Source: Akkermansia sp. (GTDB lineage Bacteria; Verrucomicrobiota; Verrucomicrobiia; Verrucomicrobiales; Akkermansiaceae). From it: a stretch of 5,403 bases of DNA. Position numbers and translations under genes: made by a program. The stretch lies in the NCBI GenBank assembly GCA_017628435.1, contig JAGBZE010000080.1:1-5403 (forward strand). Reading direction: 5' to 3'. Within the stretch, counting starts at the first letter, position 1, and each line of letters begins with the position of its first letter. Below are positions 1 to 5,051 of this stretch, in pieces. The notes under the pieces are model-generated. The model ran no database searches, was not told the DNA's origin, and was given only the letters and a program-made list of their open reading frames with translations.

Positions 1-595
1 CCTGCACATCCGTGGTTTTCTTGAAGGTAATGATGCCGGTGAATGACACCATGCCATCCAGCTTTTCAAAGATGGAATCGGCCTGAGCCTTGCTGCCGAT
101 GAAGCAGTGGAACACAGGGCGCACCTTCGGGAAATTGCGGGCAATGGCAAAAGCATCATCAAAGCAGGCGGTGCCTTCCTTATCACGCGTGTGCAGGGAA
201 ATATTCAACCCCAGCTCCTCTGCCAGCGCAAAATGCTTCTCAAGCAACACTTTCTGGCGGGCGTGGTACACAGCCTCGTCCCATCCCTCCGGAGCATCCC
301 AGAAATAATCCAGCCCCGTTTCGCCAATGGCAGCCTGCGGATGCTGGCGGCACAAATCCGCCATGTATTCAAAATCAGCATCGCTCACATTCGTGGCCTC
401 TGAGGGATGCGCCGCCAGGCAGGATGTCACAAAATCCGGCATACGGCGGGCAATCTCCAGCTGCGGAAGCCAGTCCTGCGGGTGCGTACCCTGCGACACA
501 CAGTGCCCTACCCCCAGCGCCAGCGAATCTACCCGCAGCTGTTCCAGATCTTCATACTTATCGTGCACCAGGTGGCAATGTGTGTCAATAATCAT
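1..595 (-). CDS. TatD-family metal-dependent hydrolase (DNase), 3' end cut by window edge
   Basis: The first 198 residues of a TatD-type TIM-barrel hydrolase are visible; family members are usually about 255-265 residues, so roughly three quarters is present. Seen directly: the N-terminal metal motif DTHCHL (His6, His8), AAHPSEA at 62-68 matching the family's GxHPH segment, GETGLDYF with the metal-bridging Glu92, HTRD with His135, and HCFIG with His163. The final catalytic Asp lies beyond the edge. Characterised family members are metal-dependent 3'-5' exonucleases or deoxyribonucleases acting in the cytoplasm on damaged DNA; the exact substrate here is inferred only. The ATG at 595 was chosen because homology begins there and a TTGACA/TATACG promoter ends 6 nt before it. 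The frame stays open upstream, as far as a GTG overlapping the Nudix stop, but that stretch is rich in unusual codons (AGG, ATA, AGA) and contains the promoter. Confidence 0.9.
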   Translation of the reverse strand, partial: MIIDTHCHLVHDKYEDLEQLRVDSLALGVGHCVSQGTHPQDWLPQLEIARRMPDFVTSCLAAHPSEATNVSDADFEYMADLCRQHPQAAIGETGLDYFWDAPEGWDEAVYHARQKVLLEKHFALAEELGLNISLHTRDKEGTACFDDAFAIARNFPKVRPVFHCFIGSKAQADSIFEKLDGMVSFTGIITFKKTTDVQ

Positions 596-601
596 GCGCA
601 C

Positions 602-630
602 CGTATACACCAGCCCCCGGGAATTGTCAA
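602..630 (-). promoter_or_regulatory. Promoter of the TatD-family gene, probably leaderless
   Basis: On the minus strand a perfect -35 TTGACA (630-625) is followed by exactly 17 bp and a -10 TATACG (607-602). Six bases later comes the A of the ATG at 595, so the expected start site coincides with the start codon. There is no Shine-Dalgarno motif close to the ATG. The arrangement implies a leaderless mRNA and expression independent of the upstream Nudix gene. This is a prediction from sequence only. Confidence 0.65.
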
Positions 631-711
631 GGAGAACATGCCGAATTCTGGAGCTGGATTCCAGGGCTGTGACATCCACCTGAGCTACGGCTATATTACT
701 AATTTCAGGCC

Positions 712-1221
712 TCAGCACTCTACTTGTTTCAGGAAGTACAAGCCGGTGTAGATGCGGGGGTCGAGAGCAATCCCCTGCTCCACCTGCGCAGCCAGCCAGG
801 CATCAATATCATCCAGCGGAGCCTCGCGCACGGTGATATTCTCCGCATCCACGCCTCCGCCGGCAGCCACACGCTTCAACCCGCGGGCCAGAAAAAACGA
901 AAGACTCTCCGAGGTAAGCCCCGGGGAGGACGGGCCATGGAACAGGAACCGCATCTCGTCAGCCTCGTAGCCGGTTTCCTCCAGCAATTCGCGGCGGGCG
1001 GCGGCAGAATCGCTCTCCGGACCTTCATCGCCACTGAGCCCGGCAGGGAAACACAGGCAACGCCGCCCGATAGGCGGGCGGAATTCCTCCACCAGCAGCA
1101 CCTTGCGCTCCGGGGTGCAGGCAAACACCATCACCGCACCTGTATTGTTCACTCGCTGGCAGTATTCCCAGTGTCCCTCGCGCACCATGTTCAGGAAGCG
1201 TCCCTCGTACAATGTCTCCAT
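712..1221 (-). CDS. Nudix hydrolase, ADP-ribose pyrophosphatase-like
   Basis: A 169-residue protein with a recognisable Nudix box: PAGLSG at 59-64, then an acidic loop, ESDSAAA (69-75) and RRELLEETGY at 76-85 holding the catalytic/metal residues Arg77, Glu78, Glu81 and Glu82. The segment SPGLTSE at 99-105 matches the SPGxxxE motif typical of ADP-ribose pyrophosphatases, which hydrolyse ADP-ribose to AMP and ribose 5-phosphate; that substrate is inferred from family resemblance. The loop between the first Gly of the box and the conserved Glu69 is two residues longer than the canonical Gx5E spacing. No signal peptide or membrane segment, so cytoplasmic. It lies 69 bp downstream of ilvE in the same direction, but a strong terminator-like hairpin sits just before its ATG, so its expression probably needs readthrough or a separate start. 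No clear ribosome binding site is visible. Confidence 0.88.
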   Translation of the reverse strand: METLYEGRFLNMVREGHWEYCQRVNNTGAVMVFACTPERKVLLVEEFRPPIGRRCLCFPAGLSGDEGPESDSAAARRELLEETGYEADEMRFLFHGPSSPGLTSESLSFFLARGLKRVAAGGGVDAENITVREAPLDDIDAWLAAQVEQGIALDPRIYTGLYFLKQVEC

Positions 1222-1229
1222 AGCAGTGT

Positions 1230-1266
1230 AAAGAAAAGGGGCGACAAGTTCTGCACCTGCCGCCCC
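1230..1266 (-). terminator. Intrinsic terminator (or attenuator) between ilvE and the Nudix gene
   Basis: Read on the minus strand, bases 1266-1255 pair without interruption with 1249-1238, forming a 12-bp stem with two G-U pairs, six strong G-C pairs at its base and a 5-nt loop GCAGA. The run TTTTCTTT (1237-1230) follows immediately. This is the textbook shape of a Rho-independent terminator for ilvE, whose stop is at 1291. It is odd that the U-run ends only 8 nt before the ATG of the next gene at 1221, so it could instead act as a partial terminator or conditional attenuator controlling the Nudix gene. Confidence 0.8.
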
Positions 1267-1290
1267 CGGTTGAATCTCTAAAGCAGATGC

Positions 1291-2142
1291 TTACTCGCGC
1301 ACAAGCTGCTGGAAGCGGGCCAGAATACGCTTGGTCACGGGGCCGGCCACTCCGGTGCCGATGGTGCGGCCATCCAGAGAAGTGGCGGCAATCACCTCAG
1401 CGGCAGAGCCGGTCAGGAAGCATTCATCAGCGCAGAGCACGTCAAAGCGGTTCATCACCTTCTCCACACAGGGAATACCCAGTTCAGCGCAGATATCCAT
1501 CACAGCGTGACGGGTAATGCCACCCAGACCGCCTTCCGTCAGCGGAGGGGTCTGCACCTCACCATTCACCACGATGAAAATGTTATCACCCGTACACTCG
1601 GCCACATTGCCACGCTGGTTCAGCATGAGCGCCTCGCCGGCACCGGCGGCCACAGCCTCAATCTTGGCAGAAATACCATTCAGGTAGTTCAGGCTCTTCA
1701 CCTGTGGGCAGAGAATATCCGGGTTCGGACGGCGGAAGGAAGAGGTAATCATGCTCAGGCCCTTCTCGTACATCTCCTTGGGATACAGGGCGATATCCTG
1801 CACAATAATGAACATGCTGGCCTTGGGGCAGTTGCGGGGATTCAAGCCCAGGTCACCCACACCTCGGGTCACCACCAGGCGGATGTAGCCATCCTCCATG
1901 CCGCTGGCAGCCACAGTCTCCTTGGTGGCCTCGCACACCTCATCGAAGCTCCAGGGCAGCTCAATCATGAGGTAACGCATGGAGTTAAACAGACGCACAA
2001 TATGCTCCTCCAGGCGGAACACCTTGCCGGAGTAGAAGCGGATGCCCTCAAAGCAGCCATCGCCGTACAGTACACCATGATCAAAGACGGAGACCTTAGC
2101 CTCGTCCCGGTCAACCAGCTTGCCATCAAACCAGATTTTCAT
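1291..2142 (-). CDS. ilvE: Branched-chain amino acid aminotransferase
   Basis: A 283-residue fold-type IV PLP aminotransferase that interconverts valine, leucine and isoleucine with their 2-oxo acids, using glutamate/2-oxoglutarate, in the cytoplasm. Seen: FDHGVLYGDGCFEGIRFY at 20-37 (substrate pocket typical of BCATs), RLVVTRGVGDLGLNPR around 88-103, the PLP Schiff-base lysine in PQVKSLNYLNG (Lys149), AECTGDNIF at 181-189 with Glu182 expected to contact the pyridine nitrogen, and the phosphate-binding GGITR (207-211) and GSAAEV near the C terminus. Length and motifs fit the short archaeal/bacterial IlvE type rather than the longer eukaryotic-like one. D-amino acid transaminase and aminodeoxychorismate lyase share the fold, but the FEGIRFY and GVGDLGL segments favour BCAT. 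The ATG at 2142 fits homology from residue 1 and lies just after a TATAAT element. It is transcribed divergently from the TMEM43-like gene. Confidence 0.93.
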   Translation of the reverse strand: MKIWFDGKLVDRDEAKVSVFDHGVLYGDGCFEGIRFYSGKVFRLEEHIVRLFNSMRYLMIELPWSFDEVCEATKETVAASGMEDGYIRLVVTRGVGDLGLNPRNCPKASMFIIVQDIALYPKEMYEKGLSMITSSFRRPNPDILCPQVKSLNYLNGISAKIEAVAAGAGEALMLNQRGNVAECTGDNIFIVVNGEVQTPPLTEGGLGGITRHAVMDICAELGIPCVEKVMNRFDVLCADECFLTGSAAEVIAATSLDGRTIGTGVAGPVTKRILARFQQLVRE

Positions 2143-2168
2143 GATAAAAAATTTAAGTGAACGGCTGC

Positions 2169-2174
2169 ATTATA
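2169..2174 (-). promoter_or_regulatory. Consensus -10 box for ilvE
   Basis: On the minus strand a perfect TATAAT occupies 2174-2169, predicting a start site near 2162 and a leader of about 20 nt before the ilvE ATG at 2142. The -35 region at 17-bp spacing (CTTTCT) is a poor match, so an activator or another sigma-factor contact may be needed. The leader is AT-rich with no Shine-Dalgarno sequence. Confidence 0.55.
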
Positions 2175-2228
2175 CGCCCTTTTCCGCACAAAGAAAGCAG
2201 AAAAACGCCGCATGTCTGTTTTTTATCA

Positions 2229-2257
2229 TTGAACGCGCCCGGGGCTTCGCCTATCAT
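2229..2257 (+). promoter_or_regulatory. Promoter of the TMEM43-like gene, near-leaderless
   Basis: TTGAAC (2229-2234), a 17-bp spacer and TATCAT (2252-2257) predict a start at about 2263-2264, only 4-5 nt before the ATG at 2268. The heptamer CTATCAT occurs twice (2251-2257 and 2261-2267), the second copy directly abutting the start codon. The promoter lies inside the reading frame that would result from the upstream GTG at 2157, which argues for the ATG at 2268. Confidence 0.6.
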
Positions 2258-2267
2258 ACCCTATCAT

Positions 2268-3413
2268 ATGGAACACCCCGGGCACATCTGGAACAGCATT
2301 GAGACCACCCTTAACCAATTGGCCGGCCACATCTTACCCGCGCCAGTTCTACGCTGGGGCTGGGTGCTGGTGCATGCAGGTATCCTGTGTGGTGCCGGGA
2401 TGCTCCTGGCTCTCACCACTGCGATTACCGCGTTCTGCGTGTCAGATTGCATACTCACATACCAATCTGAGCCCATCTACGCCGCCACCCCCGATGCCGT
2501 TAATCCGGCACACGAAGGCAAGCTGGTCAAGCTCAGCGGCATCATCACCACCGACACCATGACCTGCGACCCACTCACAGGAGTGCAGGTAAAAGCCCCC
2601 ATCCTGACACGCACCACCACCCTGAGTCCCGACCAGAAATACGATCAACTCGAGTTCATAAAGAGGGAAGAAATTGAAAAGCAACTGAACGCCAATCCCC
2701 TGCCACCGCTGCGCCGCGACACTACCGGCCCGGCAACCTCACGAGCCTGCATCACCGGCCAGGGGCAGTTGGGAGCCTTTCGCATCCCCCATTTTCACTG
2801 GCTGCCAGCCTATATCTACTATACCACCCCCATTCCTGCAAAGGATCTTACATTCACCCAGGCTGAACCCGGATACCAGATTCGTGCACTCTCACCGGAA
2901 TCACCGCATATCGTCCTCTCCACCGAGGGCGGGGAGGATATATGCTACCTTCAATACTACACCGGGAAAGACACCTTCTACATCATAGCCCGCCAGTATG
3001 GCAACCAGCTCGACCTCTCCGACCCGGATGCCTACATTTCCACGTACGAATCCCCCCTGTGGGATAACCGACACCGAGTCAGAACACGCATGCTGGAGGG
3101 GCAGGAAATCATCGGGTTGCTATTCATGGCTATCACAGCGCATTTTATCCTGATAGCTCTGGCGCTGTCCAGCCTGCGCTCCGGCGTGTGGAATGCCACA
3201 GCCAGCCGGGTAGATATCCTGCGGCTCCCCCTGCTCCACATGGGCCTGCTGCTGGGCAGCAGCATCCTCCTCACGGCCTCCGGTATATTCCTGATGGCTC
3301 ACAATGACAGCAACCACATCACCCCCGGAATCGGGCTCATCATGGCTGCCGTGTCCATCCTCTGCTACACCTTCCGCCGCTGGCAGAGCTTTGCCAACAC
3401 CCGCGGAATTTAG
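2268..3413 (+). CDS. TMEM43-family-like four-helix membrane protein
   Basis: A 381-residue integral membrane protein. Predicted helices are at about 29-55, 280-302, 322-343 and 350-368, with a large soluble region (about 60-278) between the first and second. This is the layout of the TMEM43 family (one N-terminal helix, a large extramembrane domain, three C-terminal helices). The segment TPDAVNPAHEGKLVKLSGIITTD (74-96), followed by DPLTGVQVKAPILTRTTTL (101-119), resembles the EGKLVHxSG...GxxxxAxxLxRxVE core of that family. The role of bacterial members is unknown; the human protein sits in the ER/inner nuclear membrane, and no function is transferred here. The start was set at ATG 2268 rather than the in-frame GTG at 2157 because the intervening 37 residues overlap promoter elements and look non-coding. 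There are 71 bp before the next gene and no clear terminator between them. Confidence 0.78.
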   Translation: MEHPGHIWNSIETTLNQLAGHILPAPVLRWGWVLVHAGILCGAGMLLALTTAITAFCVSDCILTYQSEPIYAATPDAVNPAHEGKLVKLSGIITTDTMTCDPLTGVQVKAPILTRTTTLSPDQKYDQLEFIKREEIEKQLNANPLPPLRRDTTGPATSRACITGQGQLGAFRIPHFHWLPAYIYYTTPIPAKDLTFTQAEPGYQIRALSPESPHIVLSTEGGEDICYLQYYTGKDTFYIIARQYGNQLDLSDPDAYISTYESPLWDNRHRVRTRMLEGQEIIGLLFMAITAHFILIALALSSLRSGVWNATASRVDILRLPLLHMGLLLGSSILLTASGIFLMAHNDSNHITPGIGLIMAAVSILCYTFRRWQSFANTRGI

Positions 3414-3443
3414 TCTCTTTTCTGCCATGGCGGCGATTGGAGC

Positions 3444-3472
3444 TTGCATTCCCACGCCTTGGGGGATAGAAT
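3444..3472 (+). promoter_or_regulatory. Promoter of the small membrane-protein gene, near-leaderless
   Basis: TTGCAT (3444-3449), a 17-bp spacer and TAGAAT (3467-3472) predict transcription from about 3479-3480, 5-6 nt before the ATG at 3485. The spacing and short leader match those seen before the TMEM43-like and TatD-family genes. Prediction only. Confidence 0.5.
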
Positions 3473-3484
3473 GAACGGCAGCAT

Positions 3485-3757
3485 ATGAAGACATGTCTGG
3501 GCAGTCTCCTGTTAGTTCCCGTAATCCTCGCACTGATGATTACGGCCGCCTACCATACCTCCGTCAACTCCGAACTCCAGTTCGAAAAACGCGACACCAA
3601 CGCCCAGTACATCAACACATCCCGCTCCTTCCGCCCGCAAATTAAGGAAGCCGAAAAGCCTGCGCCCGCCGCACCGACCGGCAGCGATAAGAACACCCCT
3701 ACCCCCGCTGGCTCCGTCCCCGGCCTGCTGGATGACGATACCGCCGAAGAAGCCTGA
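3485..3757 (+). CDS. Small membrane-anchored Ala/Pro-rich protein of unknown function
   Basis: A 90-residue protein I do not recognise. Residues 1-22 form a short positive start and a hydrophobic stretch (LGSLLLVPVILALMITAA), fitting a signal anchor or an uncleaved signal peptide; Cys4 precedes the hydrophobic stretch, so it is not a lipobox. The remainder (about 25-90) is hydrophilic and probably disordered, with a Pro/Ala/Lys section at 53-76 (KEAEKPAPAAPTG) and an acidic C terminus (LLDDDTAEEA). Orientation rules suggest the tail is outside the cytoplasm. Support for coding comes from G/C-rich third positions, a fitting promoter, and its neat placement between the TMEM43-like gene and pdxA. 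It lies 46 bp upstream of pdxA and may share a transcript with it, since no terminator is seen between them. Confidence 0.65.
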   Translation: MKTCLGSLLLVPVILALMITAAYHTSVNSELQFEKRDTNAQYINTSRSFRPQIKEAEKPAPAAPTGSDKNTPTPAGSVPGLLDDDTAEEA

Positions 3758-3766
3758 TTCCCCAGC

Positions 3767-3801
3767 GTCAATCGTCATTAGTCAATAGTCAATCGTCAAT
3801 T
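3767..3801 (+). repeat. Five tandem heptamers (consensus GTCAATM) abutting pdxA
   Basis: Five contiguous 7-bp units begin at 3767, 3774, 3781, 3788 and 3795. Units 1 and 4 are GTCAATC; unit 3 ends in A, unit 5 ends in T, and unit 2 is GTCATTA. The array fills most of the 46-bp gap between the small membrane-protein gene and pdxA and stops 2 bp before the pdxA ATG. On the opposite strand four of the five units read TTGAC, a -35-like core, but no minus-strand gene follows. The array occupies the position of the ribosome binding site and contains no Shine-Dalgarno motif. Confidence 0.9.
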
Positions 3802-3803
3802 CC

Positions 3804-4691
3804 ATGCATCGTCCCATCATCGGCTACACCCTGGGCGACCAGGCCGGAATCGGTCCGGAAATCATGCGCGCCGCCTTGGCTGCCATGGCTGGTAAACAGG
3901 CGGAATTCCGCCCCATGGGCCCCGCGATTAACGCCACCCCCGGATGTCCCACCCGCGAAACCGCCCAAGCCGCGCTCGAACAGCTGGAAAACGCCGCCGC
4001 CGCCCTGAAGGAAGGCCGCATCGATGCCGTGGTCACCGCCCCCGTCTGCAAAGAAAACCTGCACAGCGTCGGCTTCCACTTCCCCGGGCAGACCGAATTC
4101 TTTGCAGACCGCCTCGGGGCGTCGGATTTCGCCATGTGCCTCACCGGCCAGCGGCTCACCGTAGCCCTCGGCACCATTCACACTGCCCTGGCAGATGTGC
4201 CCCGACTGCTCACCACCGCAGGGCTCGTCCGCATCGGTACCCTGCTGGCAGATTTCGTGCGCCGCACCAGCGGCAAGCCTACCCCACACATAGCCGTAGC
4301 CGGGCTCAACCCCCACAATGGCGAAAACGGAGCCTTTGGCGATGAGGAGGCTCGCATCATCGCCCCCGCTGTACAGCAGCTCAGCGCAACCCTTCCCTGG
4401 GCACGCTTTACCGGTCCCTGCGTGCCCGAGTGCGTGTATCGAGATGCCGCGCTTGGCCACTTCGATGCCATCCTGGCCCCCTATCATGACCAGGCTCTCA
4501 TCCCCCTCAAACTGCTCGACTTTGACAACGCCGTCAACGTCACCCTCGGGCTCCCACGCTACCGCACCAGCCCCGACCACGGCACCGCCTTCGGTATCGC
4601 CGGCAAGGGCTTAGCCAACCCCTCCAGCACCATCCGAGCTTTCCAGCTCGCCATCACCTGCGCAAAAAATCCTTGCCTGCCGTTTCCTTGA
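3804..4691 (+). CDS. pdxA: 4-hydroxythreonine-4-phosphate dehydrogenase, compact form
   Basis: PdxA oxidises 4-phosphohydroxy-L-threonine with NAD(P)+, giving after decarboxylation the amino-ketone that PdxJ joins with deoxyxylulose phosphate in PLP synthesis. Seen: TLGDQAGIGPE at 9-19, VVTAPVCKE (76-84), FPGQTEFFA (93-101), the three metal-binding histidines in TIHTALADVP (His126), GLNPHNGENG (His171) and YHDQAL (His228), and LGLPRYRTSPDHGTA (248-262). It is 295 residues against about 329 in E. coli. The shortfall lies between residues 30 and 50, where a stretch of the first Rossmann-like lobe is missing. Two usually conserved positions differ: Gln13 for Pro in GDPAG and Gln96 for His in GHTE, the latter at a substrate phosphate-contacting position. 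All metal ligands remain, so activity is plausible; a related PdxA-like dehydrogenase (PdxA2 type) is an alternative. The start at 3804 puts the GD(Q)AGIGPE motif at the usual place. Confidence 0.9.
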   Translation: MHRPIIGYTLGDQAGIGPEIMRAALAAMAGKQAEFRPMGPAINATPGCPTRETAQAALEQLENAAAALKEGRIDAVVTAPVCKENLHSVGFHFPGQTEFFADRLGASDFAMCLTGQRLTVALGTIHTALADVPRLLTTAGLVRIGTLLADFVRRTSGKPTPHIAVAGLNPHNGENGAFGDEEARIIAPAVQQLSATLPWARFTGPCVPECVYRDAALGHFDAILAPYHDQALIPLKLLDFDNAVNVTLGLPRYRTSPDHGTAFGIAGKGLANPSSTIRAFQLAITCAKNPCLPFP

Positions 4692-4739
4692 CCGAAGCTC
4701 TCTTCATAGATTTGTGAAGAACAAAAAAATCAGGAAACG
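4681..4739. repeat. Nested inverted repeats spanning the pdxA stop codon
   Basis: CGTTTCCT (4681-4688) is perfectly complementary to AGGAAACG (4732-4739). Inside it TCTTCA (4701-4706) pairs with TGAAGA (4715-4720) around an 8-nt loop. The outer left arm immediately precedes the TGA stop (4689-4691). Together they could form a long 3'-end hairpin on the pdxA transcript, but no U-run follows the right arm, so it is not a typical intrinsic terminator. It may be a 3' processing or stability element, or a protein site. Confidence 0.5.
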
Positions 4740-4881
4740 CTAAGTAAATTTTCCACTTTGGCGGGTGTGTCAGCACCACCTGGTAATCATTCATTGTGTC
4801 ATGTCGGAAAGAAAGTAAACTTTTCTTAAACAAATCCTCTAAAACCCGCATCAAAACAGGCATTAAGCGGCACGAAAAGCC

Positions 4882-4899
4882 TCGCGCGCACACGCGCGA
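4882..4899. repeat. Short GC hairpin
   Basis: TCGCGCG (4882-4888) and CGCGCGA (4893-4899) form a perfect 7-bp stem around a CACA loop. No U-run follows on the plus strand within 15 nt. On the minus strand a short TTTT lies 4 nt after the stem. It is therefore at best a weak terminator; alternatively it is an alternating purine-pyrimidine tract able to form a cruciform or Z-DNA. Confidence 0.45.
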
Positions 4900-4988
4900 T
4901 ACCCCAACTGCGTCATCTTTTTATCAAAAACCACCACCTGACATCGATAAATCTTGACACCTCACAGCCCAACAAACAGACAAAACAC

Positions 4989-5018
4989 TTGCCAAAGCCC
5001 CCCTGTTCGTGCTAGTAT
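4989..5018 (+). promoter_or_regulatory. Extended -10 promoter for the secreted 3D-domain gene
   Basis: TTGCCA (4989-4994), an 18-bp spacer and TAGTAT (5013-5018), preceded by the TG of an extended -10 element (5010-5011), predict a start at A5025. This leaves a 61-nt leader before the ATG at 5086, unlike the very short leaders predicted for several other genes here. Confidence 0.6.
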
Positions 5019-5028
5019 CCCCCCACGC

Positions 5029-5051
5029 CGCACCCATCGGTTCGGGGTGCG
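5029..5051 (+). promoter_or_regulatory. 5' leader hairpin of the 3D-domain gene
   Basis: CGCACCC (5029-5035) pairs perfectly with GGGTGCG (5045-5051) around a 9-nt loop. The stem begins about 4 nt from the predicted transcript 5' end (A5025). Such a position fits an mRNA-stabilising 5' hairpin; no known riboswitch pattern is recognised. No Shine-Dalgarno motif precedes the ATG. Confidence 0.5.

Noticed and set aside
596..718. N-terminal extension of the TatD-family protein from a GTG overlapping the Nudix stop
   Set aside because: The frame is open, but codons are atypical (AGG, ATA, AGA), TatD homology starts at MIIDTHCHL, and a full promoter lies in the stretch.
724..1281. Plus-strand 185-codon frame over the Nudix gene
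   Set aside because: It is an antisense shadow; the minus-strand frame carries a clear Nudix box.
1507..2160. Plus-strand 217-codon frame over ilvE
   Set aside because: It is an antisense shadow with His-rich composition, while the minus strand encodes a full aminotransferase.
2157..2267. GTG start giving a 418-residue TMEM43-like protein
   Set aside because: The extra 37 residues overlap the divergent promoter elements and have no recognisable similarity; the ATG at 2268 fits the TMEM43-like layout.
3471..3488. Five-codon upstream ORF (MNGSI) overlapping the start of the small membrane-protein gene, preceded by GGGGGA
   Set aside because: Its ATG falls inside the predicted -10 element and before the predicted start site, so it would not be transcribed from that promoter; chance is more likely.
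3767..3801. Heptamer array as a CRISPR or iteron origin
   Set aside because: The units are only 7 bp with no spacers, and there is no replication initiator gene nearby.
3789..4580. Long 263-codon minus-strand frame across pdxA
   Set aside because: It is an antisense shadow of pdxA caused by strong G/C third-position bias; the protein is Gly/Ala-rich with no known motifs.
4654..4893. 79-residue minus-strand frame downstream of pdxA
   Set aside because: It overlaps the pdxA end, has no promoter or familiar motif, and its composition looks like non-coding sequence.
4954..4959. TTGACA as the -35 of the 3D-domain gene
   Set aside because: No -10-like hexamer occurs at 16-18 bp; the TTGCCA/TG-extended TAGTAT pair downstream fits much better.
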